64,000 bases of DNA from Tyto alba (taxonomy: Eukaryota; Chordata; Aves; Strigiformes; Tytonidae): positions 13,953,387 to 14,017,386 of the forward strand of contig NW_024881321.1 of NCBI RefSeq assembly GCF_018691265.1, written 5' to 3'. Below are positions 1 to 10,775 of this stretch, piece by piece. The notes beneath the pieces were generated by a model that searched no databases, was not told where the DNA came from, and saw only the letters and a program-made list of their open reading frames with translations. A program made the translations under genes and the position numbers. Each line of letters starts with the position of its first letter. Position 1 is the first letter of the stretch.

Positions 1-3000
1 GTTAGGTTGTGGTATAGATATTTATCTCCTGTAGTTAAAAAAAAGGACATCATCTTGTTATCATAGAGTAATATTCAGTTCATACTAATCTGTTTAAACT
101 CTATGAACTTGTGTATGAACTCCTGGCTTTTATTAAGACAGCTGTTTGGAGCTTTATTGGTGACTTCAGGGAAGCTAGATTTCACAGAGAAAATCTTTAT
201 ATCCTACACAAACTATGTTCCCTCTGCCTAACATTTCACAGAAAGAATACGTGAATTACTTCCCATTCCCATCTTTGCTGAATAAGGTAACGTTTTTTTT
301 TTTTTTCTATTTGTATTGCAAAGACTTATTGCCAGTAACCAATACTTGAGGTGCAGTTTTAAAAGCAGTTCAGCAACATATTTAGTACCAGTTGTGTTGC
401 TGACATATCTATAATCCCTTAAAGTTAACAGAAGCTGTTAATTATATCTTTCAGTAGCTAAACTCTAGTAGCTATTACTTCTTGAGTAAACAAACTTCAA
501 TCAACTATAAGGCTTTCAGGCCTCATTAAAGATCTTAAAAAAACAAAAGTAAGAGAGTTGACTGTTTTGAAAGGCACATTGACTTTGTAAATCTTTTAGC
601 TATAAGACACATAAATCTTTAAACTGTAAGGAATCAATGTAATTAACTGGTGTTTTAGAGGTATATAATTTAAATGCATATGAAGTAAAGTAAAATGCTA
701 ATTTTTGGAGAAAAAAAAATCTACTGAAACTTGCCACAAACTGGTACCTGAATAAAAGCTTTCATTTTTACTAATACTGCAGTTTTTATTGCAGGTAGTG
801 TTTTACCAATATTGATAAATCAATGATTATAATCTGTGATTGTATTTGATAATTTTAAAAGAGTTGTATGATCCTTGAAGTTGTCTCAGATTAAATGTTG
901 AGGTGGTTTGAAAAAGGTATGATTTATGTTTAGTTTTAAATATTACATCTGTTCAAAATTCAGAAGGTGAGTGTGGAAATTTTTTTAAATCTAACAGTAA
1001 AAACTAAAAAAAAAAATAGGCAAAAGAAAGGAAACTGAGTAGTTTTGCCTAGAATTTTTGAAACTGCAGTAATTTTGTATATGGCATATGCTTAGAGTCC
1101 ACTTTATTTAAAAAACTGTTTTTGCACTGAGAATTTGCTACTGAATCCATCTGATGTGGTTATAATTCATAGCAAAACCTTCTATTGGCTGCGGCCTACT
1201 AATAAGGCAAGCTCTCTACATTTTTAAACAGATTGTCTGCAAAGTAGGCAAGAGTGCCTACCCTGTGGAAAAGGAAAGATACCTCTATTAATCACCAAGC
1301 TAATGAAAAGACATTGTACTGAGCAGTATCTGAATAACAACATTAAACAAAGTGAAAATAAGCAGTGGATATTAAAATTGCGTAACTAATTCAGTACAAG
1401 CCTTGGCAATGTTTTAGTCTTAGGATCATGATGAAAAGGAAATAATTTCTCACTATAAAAATATGTAAATGGAGGTAATATGGAATATTAATATTTTCAT
1501 TTGTTCTGAATCTGAAAGGTATTTCATACTGATGATAAACAGTATTTCCTTTGAGAAATTGCACTAGAGAGTCCTGTAGTAAAAATCCTTATTTTGATGC
1601 CTAGGTAAGTATGTGCATTCTCTAAAATGCAGACCTTATGTCTCTTATTCATAAATAAATTACAACTTATGTTTGAATATCAGGTACCACTTTCTAAGCA
1701 TCTGGAACTAGAATTGCAAAGATCATAAAACACATCCATACAATTAACAGTTGTATATCTGTATGATATTTTTCAAGCAATAACATCCAAGTGTAGAAAT
1801 TAGTACATATATATTAGTTTATTTGAAATACATATTGTTGTTTATGATAGGCATATAATAAAATAATTTCAAAATGACATCTAGAACTCAGCAAAAATAT
1901 GTTTAAGATTAATTCAATCTGCTTAAATGTGCAGACCATGTCTTTAACTGATGATTTTATGTTATTATCTCTGCATAGCCCCCTCCCTTTGTCAGTGCAC
2001 AGTGAGCCAGAATAAAATCAAATTGGAACTGGACTAAATTTCAGATATTCATAGCTGTGAACCTGTGTGAATAGAAAATGTTTCTTCATATGACTCTAGT
2101 GAAATTGCTAAATGCTCTCAGAGTGAAAACCAAAGTCGTAACTGGGCTTGAGTGCAATATCTATAGTAACAGTCAAAATGCAGTAGGGGATAGGCACAGC
2201 CGATAGTAGGAAATTATCTATTTAGTTTCACATTTGTTATGCTCCCTAGAATGGCTACAGTTAGGGTAAATCAGATTTCCCCTGACTATTCCTATCCACA
2301 GTCTGAGGGATAGTATGTCTCAGGGACTATCTCAGGGGACGTTGGGGATAAAGTATTCTTTTCTGAGGGAATAGCGAGTTTTAGCCATGTGAATACAAGC
2401 TGCACCACACCACATATCTTGAAAGCCAAAGAACGAGGCCTTGTCATTGTGTATACCAGCATATATGTGAGTCAATGAAAGTCTTTAAGTGAATCCACTC
2501 ATTTTTTTCCTTCTAGTGAGTACATGAAAAACACCAGAAAAAAAAAAAAATTCTAAATATAGGGTTAAAAAAAAAAACATAAAATAATAAATGACACTTG
2601 GTAAACTTTGTAGATAGAGAAAATTCAGGCCTGTTAGATGTAGTAAATCAACCAAGTTAAAAAGAAAACATCCAGCATATCTGAAGTATCTTTGAGAATT
2701 ATTTCAAGTTACTGTTAGCCTATTTTATAGATCCAAAGACACTCAAGAGTTTGCAGCAACTCAGGAAATAATTCACAATTGTTAGTCTATTTCCACTACA
2801 TTTGAGACTTGGCTGTACATCTGCTCTCTGGTCTTCTCAATAACTTTCCAGTTTAACTTCTGCAAATGTCTTTTTTGCTGTGTTGCTCAATTTTTTATTC
2901 CTCTAACTCCTTCAGCATTTTCTTACACACCGAGCACAGCAAGATACTTTCAGAGAAATATTCGCCTCCTCAACACTTCAGAGGGTCCATTCTATCTGAA

Positions 3001-3291
3001 TGAGCAGTGCCCATTGAAAGGCAAGCAGTCAGGTTTCTCTCCTCACAAGTTCTGAAGAAAGCATAAATTATTAGTGGGTAGAGTAGATGGTAAACAAACA
3101 GAAAATAGATGGTACTACCACAGTGATATTAAAAACACCGTTTCTTTCTCCCAAAACCTCAGTACAGCATTAGAACATTTAGAAAAACTATTATCAAAGG
3201 CTAATCTTACAATTCTTATTTCTTGCAATGGAGATCATTGAACAGATTTAAATCATATCAAGATTACTAGGACTGCATGTACCGTGAGGTT
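1..3291. other. AT-rich non-coding DNA
   Basis: No open frame here is long or protein-like and no mobile element is recognisable. There is a T14 run at 293-306. At about 2278-2372 a motif of the form CTGAGGGATAG or CTCAGGGACTAT recurs four or five times in degenerate form, together with a partial inverted copy (CCCCTGACTAT). This may be the remains of a very old repeat. The rest is ordinary AT-rich sequence with short A or T runs. Confidence 0.7.
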
Positions 3292-3655
3292 CAAATGAAG
3301 GAGTCAAGCTTGTTCAGCCTAGACAAGGAGTGGTCTAATAGCAAACTTATAATACTTGAGAGTAGGTTACCAAGAAGATGAAGCCAGAGTCTTTACTGAG
3401 GTGCACAGGAGGACAAAGAAGGAAAAATAGTCATAAATTCAGACAGGTGGAAAAAATAGCACTATGAGGATAATTAAACATACAAACAGGTTACCCAGAG
3501 AGGCTGTGAAGCCTCTGCCCTTGGATTTTTTCAAGACCTGATGATATAAGAGCCCTGAAAAACCCAGTATGAATTCAGCATTGACCCTCTTCTCAGCAGG
3601 AGGTAGAACTGGCTGACCAGCTGTGATTCCTTCTAGATTGAAAGATTCTTAGATT
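3292..3655 (+). mobile_element. CR1 LINE 3' end, old copy
   Basis: This is the last part of a CR1 non-LTR retrotransposon in plus orientation, cut off at its 5' end as CR1 copies usually are. Recognisable landmarks in order are the end of the reverse-transcriptase ORF (a frame like LFSLDKEWSNS near 3310), a stretch like GYQEDEARVFTEVHR, the run corresponding to FFTMRxxxHWNRLPREAV around 3460-3510 (seen as CAGGTTACCCAGAGAGGCTG), and the 3' tail with GACCAGCTGTGATTCCTTC near 3615. The tail ends in a degraded GATTCTTAGATT instead of clean ATTCTATG units. Many indels and stops make it non-functional. It is clearly more decayed than the copy at 45 kb, so probably older. The 5' boundary is approximate. 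Confidence 0.75.
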
Positions 3656-4340
3656 ATTTATATGGATGAACAAAAGAATTAAGTAATATTCCCCTGTTTA
3701 TTTAAAGCATGTTTGACACTCCCAAATTTACAATTCTTTCCAGAACAAAGCAGCACAAAAATAAGACTACAGGAGATCTCTTTTTTTCACTCTCTGGTCC
3801 TTTCTAACAGGTAATCCTGAAATGTCATAAACTGATAACATTCCACCTGGAAGTTATTTTGCTTTCTTGATATACTTGCTTATCTTAAGTCTATCCTAGA
3901 TGTGTATTCAACTGATGATTTGAAAGTTTGGATATAAAGAAGGTGTAAGAATTTCTTATAATCAAACATGCAAAAGGTACCTGGACCTTGTTCAAAGCAG
4001 AAGAAACAAACAAACAAACAAAGTAGGTATCTCTAAACTGAAGTGGATGAACAACTTCCTCAAGAAATGGAAATCAGATTTATAATGGAGTAGGCATCTT
4101 CTAACTATATTTGATGAGTAAACTGTCAGAGGGATAATCGGTTTAGGGGAAGCCTGGAATCTGAGACAGCACAGAAGGGTTAAAGAAGTTCTATCTAATG
4201 AAAATATTAGCACATACTTGTACTCATCCTAAACTATGTTGTTGTTTTTTTTTTTTTTTTTTTTTTTCTGAGTTTCAAGAAATAACATGAAATACCAAGG
4301 TCTTCACAACCTTTTACTTTGTGCTCCTGGTAGGAATAGT
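3656..4340. other. Non-coding DNA with (AAAC)n and poly-T
   Basis: No gene is seen. A short AAAC microsatellite lies at about 4001-4022 and a pure T23 run at 4245-4267. The T run lies roughly 75 bases left of the minus-strand CR1 that follows. Confidence 0.7.
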
Positions 4341-4735
4341 GACAGACTCACAGGCTGGATGAGGATGTCAGGGACCTCTGGAGATTGTCTAAGCCTTCTG
4401 CCTTTCTCCAGGCAGTGTCACCTACAGTAGGTTGCTCAGGGCCATGCCCAGTTCAGTTTTGAGTATCTCCAGTGATATAGACTCCACAGTCTCCCTTGGA
4501 AACCTATTCCAGTGTTTGACCACATCACTGAAAAAAAGTTTTCCCTTACGATTAAATGGAATTTCTTGTATTTCAATTTATGTCTCTTGCCTCTTGTCCT
4601 GTCTCTGAGTACCACTGAGAAGAGCCTGTCTCCATCTTTACTTTCCCTTATCAGGTATTTATGCACATGGATGAGATCCCCTTGAGCTCTCTTTTCTGCA
4701 GGCTGGGGAGTCCCAACTGTCTCTATCACTCCCTA
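4341..4735 (-). mobile_element. CR1 LINE 3' end, minus strand
   Basis: Read on the minus strand, this encodes the C-terminal part of CR1 ORF2. The frame at 4436-4729 contains EKRAQGDLI, KDGDRLFSVVLRDRTRG and a match to the FFSVxxxxHWN region, after which a frameshift scrambles the usual RLPREVVESPSLE segment. The element's 3' end lies at the left, around GACAGACTCACAGGCTGG, equivalent to the ATTCTGTG-type terminus of some CR1 subfamilies, not ATTCTATG. The copy is 5'-truncated at the right near 4735 and cannot be mobile. The frameshift and several non-consensus residues indicate considerable age. Confidence 0.8.
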
Positions 4736-6359
4736 AATGTCACATTCCACATTCCGTTAGTCATTTGAGTGTCCCTAAGACCTTGCAGTGTAAAAATTTC
4801 CTGACAAACTGAATATGCTGGGCTTGCTTAAAGCAACAAAATGTATCAGGCTTAAAAAATTGACATTCCTCTAAAATTTGTTCTTTTCAGGTCTGAAATA
4901 TCACAGTTACTTTAATTGGAGAGAGATTGTTGCTGTTCTGGGAACCCTTCTTCATTTTCTCCCATCCTGCAAATATTTTTCTGCATCTACAAAATCTGCA
5001 GGACTTTTATCAAAAATTCTTTCTTCTACTACTGAGAGTAATATCCCAAGAAAAAGTACTGAAGACTTCTGACTGATGTAAACATAAAAGGTTTAAATAT
5101 GTTTTTTCTTAAATATATTAGCTTTCATAGAGTAATTTACCATTAGAAATGTAATTAGGAAGTACTGACAATTCTCCTAACTTTTGGTCTATATTATGCT
5201 CTCAGAAAGCAAAACTATGTAAAAACATCAGGGATTTCCCTCTACTGTTGCTTCTTGGAGACATTATGTTTCCACATATGATTATTTGACCTTTGGTAAA
5301 TATACCCCAGCATATTTCAATACGAAAGTGGTGAAATGCACATATTTATGTGCATTTTCTGTGGGCAGGATCGGTTGACTCCCTGTTTTTCCAGAGAAAT
5401 GGGAGCCAAACTAGCGGCTTTCATTAAGTGGGAAAGTGTGGCCTGACCAAAAGATTCCTTACAACCAAATTTTTTCTAAGATTTGATTAAATACGGTGGC
5501 TGTTTGTACAGACAAACTAAGTTCATATTGCCTTTCTTACTCCTTTATACTAGTGACATATCTGCTAAAAAATATATGAAGAGTACAGCTAAGAAAGGAT
5601 TTGTAATCATCATTTAGGTGCGTTTTTATGCTAGATAATAAAATGACACATACTGAACTCGTCTTAGCACCAACCTGCCTTTCTAAAATAAACTCTGGGC
5701 ACAGTTATATTGTTTTTCTTTAGAACTCTGGTTTAGGGCTTACTATCCATTTTTATAGACCAATAATTAGACTCTGCCCCAAAGAGGTACCACATTAATA
5801 TTATGATATGTGCAAAAACAATCAGGTATTGTAATAATGGGTATGCTTCAATATCAGAACAGCATCATCAGTTTCTAATATTATTACTTAGTATTAACAA
5901 GAAAATATTCTTTTTACTTCAATGAAAGAAAAATGCTACCAGTAAATGGATGTTGCACTTATTCATAAGATATTAAATAGGAGTCACCAGATGGTGCTGT
6001 AACACCTAATTTTATGAAGTCCTTTGTCTGAACAAACAACAGGCTTTCTCTTCAACCACAGGAAGAACTACATTCTTTCTAGTTCAATGATGCACTTCAT
6101 TTTAGGGAGAGCTCTTGCAAGCAACTAAAATATGTGCTTTCTATCTTGGTTTCATTCACCAGTCATTTTGGTTGAGATAAGTAAATTTTATGTGTTTGGG
6201 TTGAGAATCCTCAAACAGATGAATTTTCTGCATGTAATGTGTCTCTGTGAGAAGAAAAGTAGGTGGTGTAAAATTAACACCTTAGGAACATAAGGTAAAC
6301 TGCTAATTTCATTCTCAAGATTGGCTATGCCTTGACAGAAGACTAACAGTTTGCCCATG

Positions 6360-6400
<41 letters not shown>

Positions 6401-7600
6401 TCTCCTTTCATCCCTGTTTAGTTATACAGCACAGAAAACTTCCTAATTGGAACACTTCAACACCAGTCTCGGACAGTTGCAAAGGGAACACTGAAACTCA
6501 TGATGAATTATATAGGCTTCTGAATTTATGGCATCTGGCATTTCACACGTTTTAGTCTATGGATTTAGATGGATACAGACATAACATAAAGCTGTCTAAA
6601 TATAAATTTTACATCTAAGGTATTCTCAGTTCAGACACTTATCGCCCCATACCAGTGATGCATTCTGTTATGCTTGGGGTTGCTTTGACCAGAAAGAAAA
6701 CTTGCCTCTTTAAGTCCATGACTTTTAAAAGGATTACAGGCTTACTTTTAAGAAAGAAGTAATGGTAAAATGCTTGACATATGATCCAGTCATTGACCTT
6801 AAAACTCTGTAACTTCCCTGTAAACAGAGTCAGGTATTATTTGCTTAGATCTCTTTGTTTATTTCTACATCTCAGGTGAAAATTCCAGTACTGTTTCCAC
6901 CCGCAGTTCTTCAGTAACAAAAATACAATGAAAAGGAGTAAGGAAAGGAACTATGGGACAACATTGTTTATCTGAAACCAAAAGGAGAACTGGAACTTCA
7001 TTCTTCTGTTTTAATTTTATTTCCTCAATCACTTTGTACTTCCTTCACCTTTCCCCCTTTTTACTTACTTACTCACCATGTCATCTTGTACTTTTGCTGT
7101 CAGATTAGACAGGAATGCTTGCTTTCTGTTTGTTTTGGTACACAAGAGGCAATGAAAAGACTCCTTCTATCAGCTGGAAAGAAATGTGAAATACTTTTTT
7201 TTTGCATATGCCAGAAAGTGAACATGGAACGTTCTCCCTAAAACTCGCAACAAGGTCTTCTGACTTCTGATGAGTGATGAGAATAGAGTGTGTGATAAAT
7301 ATTAAAGCCAGAATGTAAAAGCATAGGAGAACACAAGCGGCAGTGCTTATTACAGTAAGTCTTAAAAGTAATAGTCTATGTTACATTATTATTTATAATT
7401 AATCATGTTGTGATTCTTTTTTAAAGCTTTTGAAGATTAGTTAGCCGATCAAATGCTGCCTCATAACTTCCAGCTTGTCATCCAGTTTGTCTTCAGATCA
7501 GAGGACTACAATATTGAGTTAAGATTCTGTGTACCTTTGCATACAAGAACTTGCAAAAGTGAGGATAAAAAATAAAAATACACTACAAGACTTATGTTAA
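4736..7600. other. AT-rich non-coding DNA
   Basis: No gene or mobile element could be identified. It contains the A33 tract at 6365-6397 and a CTCF-like core (TCACCAGATGGTGC) at 5984-5997 that departs from the vertebrate consensus at two positions. Everything else is unremarkable AT-rich sequence. Confidence 0.65.
6365..6397. repeat. Poly-A tract (A33)
   Basis: An uninterrupted run of 33 A. The sequence on its left does not resemble a CR1 or a known retrocopy, so I cannot say whether it is a retroposition tail or a simple expansion. Confidence 0.95.
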
Positions 7601-7735
7601 TGTCCTGGTTTGGGCTGGAATAGAGTTCACAGAGTGTCCCTTTGCCCCTCTGATTCCCTCCCCATTCCCAAGTGGAGGGAGGGTGGGTGAACGACTGCGT
7701 GGCGTTTAGCTGCTGAGTAGGCTGAAACGATGACA
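7601..7735 (+). mobile_element. Remnant solo LTR, 135 bp, TSD GTTAA
   Basis: The left end TGTCCTGGTTTGGGCTGG is the 5' terminus of an abundant class of avian LTRs (ERVL-like, to my knowledge), and the right end GGCTGAAACGATGACA is the matching 3' terminus. The unit starts TG and ends CA. It is bracketed by an exact 5-bp direct repeat, GTTAA at 7596-7600 and 7736-7740, the expected product of retroviral integration. Full LTRs of related type are several hundred bases to about 1 kb (compare the 1093-bp copy at 55152), so most of the interior is missing while both termini and the duplication are intact. It cannot act as a promoter as it stands. A poly-A tract begins three bases after the right repeat. 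Confidence 0.85.
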
Positions 7736-7738
7736 GTT

Positions 7739-7742
<4 letters not shown>

Positions 7743-7771
<29 letters not shown>
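7743..7771. repeat. Poly-A tract (A29)
   Basis: An uninterrupted run of 29 A, starting immediately after the right target duplication of the 135-bp LTR. It may be an A-rich insertion target that later expanded. Confidence 0.95.
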
Positions 7772-7774
<3 letters not shown>

Positions 7775-8762
7775 AACAAAAAAAATCAGGAAATATGGGA
7801 ATAAAATAATAGATTATCAGGTGGTTTGCTATAAACAAGGTCTAATCTTTCCTTCTGTATATTGCACTCCAGATAATCTCAGTCCTGATCTCTAATTTTT
7901 AATTGGTCCAAAACAAATGATTTCAAAATGGAGTTAATTCTAATGTAAAACCTTCAAGATATCTCTTGGCTATTTTTTTCAATACCTTATTAAGCTAATA
8001 CTTAAAAATACATCTTTTATTGTTTGAATTTATTTGTTTTAACTTGATATAGAGTCTAAGGCTGGAACAAGCAGTTGGATGACTGTGACTACTGCATATT
8101 CTGACAGCTATTATTACAGGTGTTATTAACCTGTAAAATATCTGAACAACAAAAAGTTAATCAAGATCTATTCAAGTCTCTTAAAGCTAAAATAATGCCT
8201 CTTACTACATTTGCCTCAGCTAACCTGTCAAAGATTGACTAATATCAAGTAATATTACTGAAGTTATCGGGACTATACCTTGAAAAATCTCATTAGCTAA
8301 TTTTAAATTAATGGCATATGTACATAGAGTAGAAGAGTAGGAGCCCTACATTCAGTTTTATAGATGGAAGTTATGATGCCATCTAAAATTATCAGCAGAC
8401 CTTCATAATTTCACAGAAGCTCTCTGCAATGTTAACTGTGTTGAAAAAAGTAGTTTTTGGTTTGTCACTGTCATTTTCCCAAGCATTAATTTTCACATCT
8501 TATTAAATAGCTATTCTCCATTAATGAGCTCTAAGAAGAGTCAGACATATTTCTCTGCAGTTATTGTTTTAATGCTAGATTGTCATATTTCTGTCACAAG
8601 CACAGATGCTTTTTGTTAATCAGCAGTAAGGTTTAGTTCCATTAGAACTTTCACACCCACTTATCACATGAGGTGTAGATGAAATAACCATCTGTGTAAA
8701 TCTAAAAACTTTTTTTGAGATAGACCAAATTACTAATTCATACATTTATAGTAGTTTATTTA
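7772..8762. other. AT-rich non-coding DNA
   Basis: I see no gene, element or notable repeat in this stretch. Confidence 0.65.
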
Positions 8763-9470
8763 TGTCCCGATCCGATATCAGGGAGGGTTCTTAAACAATC
8801 CCAAGAGTGAGATTAAGACACAAAGGAGGTCAGATGCTGTACAACCTTGTGAACTTTATTAAACAAGCGACTGATAGCAGTGATAGGACAGGGAGAAAAA
8901 GGAAGGGAAAGTCAGAATCCCTAAGCTAGAAAACAGTAGAGATGCATCAAGACTAAGTACCACCACTGAGAATCCAGAGATGTTCTGCTGGCTCAGTCTT
9001 GTGCCGGTGATGGTGTTCCAAGCTCTGCTGAAGTCTCCGCTCCGAGGAGGCAAGAGCCCCCCTTTTGAGAGGAATACGCAGTCCTTCTATTGCCTCAGTC
9101 CCCACGATTTCTTGGACAATTCCCATTGCCCATTCCCACAGAGCTCATTGTAATATGTGCCACCCCGTGGTCTTCCATGAGCACATGTCCAGGTGCTCAC
9201 GGTGGTCTTGCGGGCGAGGGTGCACATCTTCCTCACCTCCTCCACCTGGCTCGTGTGTAGGTGCAGCTTGGTAGGCACTGCCAGGGATGTTGTTGTTTTA
9301 GCTTTGGGCAGACTTCGTGGTTTTGTTGGGGAGTATTGGTCGCCTTCAAAGCGTACTCCTTCGTGGCAACAGGATGCTGAGGCCAGGAAGTGGTAGTGGA
9401 GCAGCAGAAATGTTGAGACAAACAGAGTCCAACACAGTCCCTTACAATTTCTTATCTCTTGGCTAATCCA
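8763..9470 (-). mobile_element. Endogenous retrovirus LTR, minus strand
   Basis: On the minus strand this has LTR architecture: a polyadenylation signal AATAAA (plus-strand TTTATT at 8855-8860), then about 90 bases of R/U5-like sequence ending in GATATCGGATCGGGACA at 8763. It is richer in GC than its flanks. The 3' terminus (ACA) is clear. The 5' terminus is less so. Ending at 9470 gives TG...CA with an exact 4-bp duplication TTTA (8759-8762 and 9471-9474). Ending at 9446 gives a more typical TGT...ACA with a 4-of-5 match (ATTTA/ATTTC). Because CATTTA recurs just downstream, the duplication alone does not decide. No gag, pol or env sequence adjoins it, so it is a solo LTR. The small open frames inside are not genes. 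Confidence 0.7.
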
Positions 9471-10229
9471 TTTAGACCTGCATTTAGTATATCAGTGCAT
9501 TTACATTTTTGTCAATCAGGAAATCAAATATTTTGGTTAGACACCATTTGTTCTGATTAAAGTTCAATATGTTGGAGCTCAGTTATCCATTTTCTAGCAC
9601 TCTATCAACATGATACAATAAATCTCATGAGGTTAGAAAATAGTTGGAGCTATTTGTCTTATTTTTTTTGCATTTTCAATCTAAAATTATCAACATGACA
9701 TTAATACATATTCTCTTTTGAGATATGAAGGTGAAACTGGTTTATAGTGTGATTGTACAATGATTTTACGTGTGTATTCATCTATCAATCAAACCAGGAA
9801 GGTGATGCAATTAGTAAAACCTTAAAGAGATAAAACTTGATGAAAAATATATTATCAGTGTTCCACGGCTGTTCCACAAACTCAAATCTTATTCTTACAC
9901 TTATCAGATAAGTAATTTAAAAAGGTTGTATCAAATTTAATGTTTAACATTGAAGAAATATGGTGATATTTTTCTCTATAAGAACTTGCAAGGATTGTCT
10001 GCACATGAAAATATGATGTATCAATCTCCTAAATATTTTGTTGTATAAATGTCCTAAAACCAATTATACTTGGGAAGTTTATTTCTAACAGTTACATTTG
10101 GGAACAATAACTGTCAGGGGCAGGTAGAATTAGTCCAAATACACAGTCACAGTCTTTCAAAGTACAGAAGAAACAATCATCAAACATTATCTAGCACCTC
10201 ATTTTCTCCACTGGTATTTTTAAAGTTAG
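9471..10229. other. AT-rich spacer between two LTRs
   Basis: No gene or identifiable element. It separates two minus-strand solo LTRs of different sequence, and GTTAG at 10225-10229 is the left target duplication of the second. Confidence 0.65.
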
Positions 10230-10770
10230 TGACAGTGATTGAGAGATGGGACTCCGGATGGGTGTTAGTAAGAGGTCAAGAGTTCGGAATTGGAATCAAA
10301 GCTGAAGTCATGGTCGAAGTCAAAGGGAAAGTCAAAGTTGTGGTTGAAGTCATTGCCGAAGTAATTTATTGTAAACAATCCTTCTACAATTATACAGTCT
10401 CTAACAATACTTGTCAACACTTGATTGGTCATGACCCTCTGTCCATAATACACCAGGCAATTCAGTGGCTACAAGTGAGTTACTGCTATCCTCAGCCTAT
10501 TGGTTAATTAAATCTTGCAAGCACAAACACAATGTCCTATACACTTTTAGCTCAAGGCAGAAAACTTTCCACTGTTTAAGAAACGGCCAGATATTTTCCT
10601 TTAACTGTCTGCTTGCATGTTTTCTTCAGACAAAGCTCAGCATCCTTATCTTGTTTTTCTAGATTCTTGTTTGGTTATCCCAAGGCTTCTGGCCAACCAG
10701 GGTCAAGATGTCCTCATCATTCACAAGCTGTACAGCTCTCTCAGTTCTTCTTCCCAGCCGTCCTGCTACA
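10230..10770 (-). mobile_element. Solo LTR, minus strand, TSD GTTAG
   Basis: Read on the minus strand, the element starts TGTAGCAGGACGGCTGGG at 10770 and ends CTCTCAATCACTGTCA at 10230. It is flanked by an exact 5-bp duplication, GTTAG at 10225-10229 and 10771-10775. The internal order fits U3-R-U5: two CCAAT boxes (plus-strand ATTGG at 10499-10503 and 10434-10438), a TATA-like TATAATT near 10388-10393, a polyadenylation signal (plus-strand TTTATT at 10365-10370), then about 130 bases to the 3' end. The last part contains a 12-bp repeat built on GAAGTC. The 5' sequence resembles avian class II (ERVK-type) LTRs as I remember them, so the family is an inference. There is no internal retroviral sequence. 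Open frames of up to 145 codons overlapping it are shadows of the low-complexity repeat. Confidence 0.75.
10290..10366. repeat. 12-bp GAAGTC minisatellite in the LTR
   Basis: Successive units of about 12 bases (GCTGAAGTCATG, GTCGAAGTCAAA, GGGAAAGTCAAA, a 6-base partial unit, GTTGAAGTCATT, GCCGAAGTAATT) lie next to the LTR polyadenylation signal. As 12 is a multiple of 3, the array reads as alternating dipeptides: Val-Glu/Lys on plus and Asp-Phe on minus. This explains the odd composition of overlapping open frames and is not evidence of a gene. Confidence 0.85.
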
Positions 10771-10775
10771 GTTAG

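Noticed and set aside
10070..10507. 145-codon plus-strand frame
   Set aside because: It crosses the boundary of the minus-strand LTR and its regular Val-Glu/Lys part is a translation of the 12-bp minisatellite.
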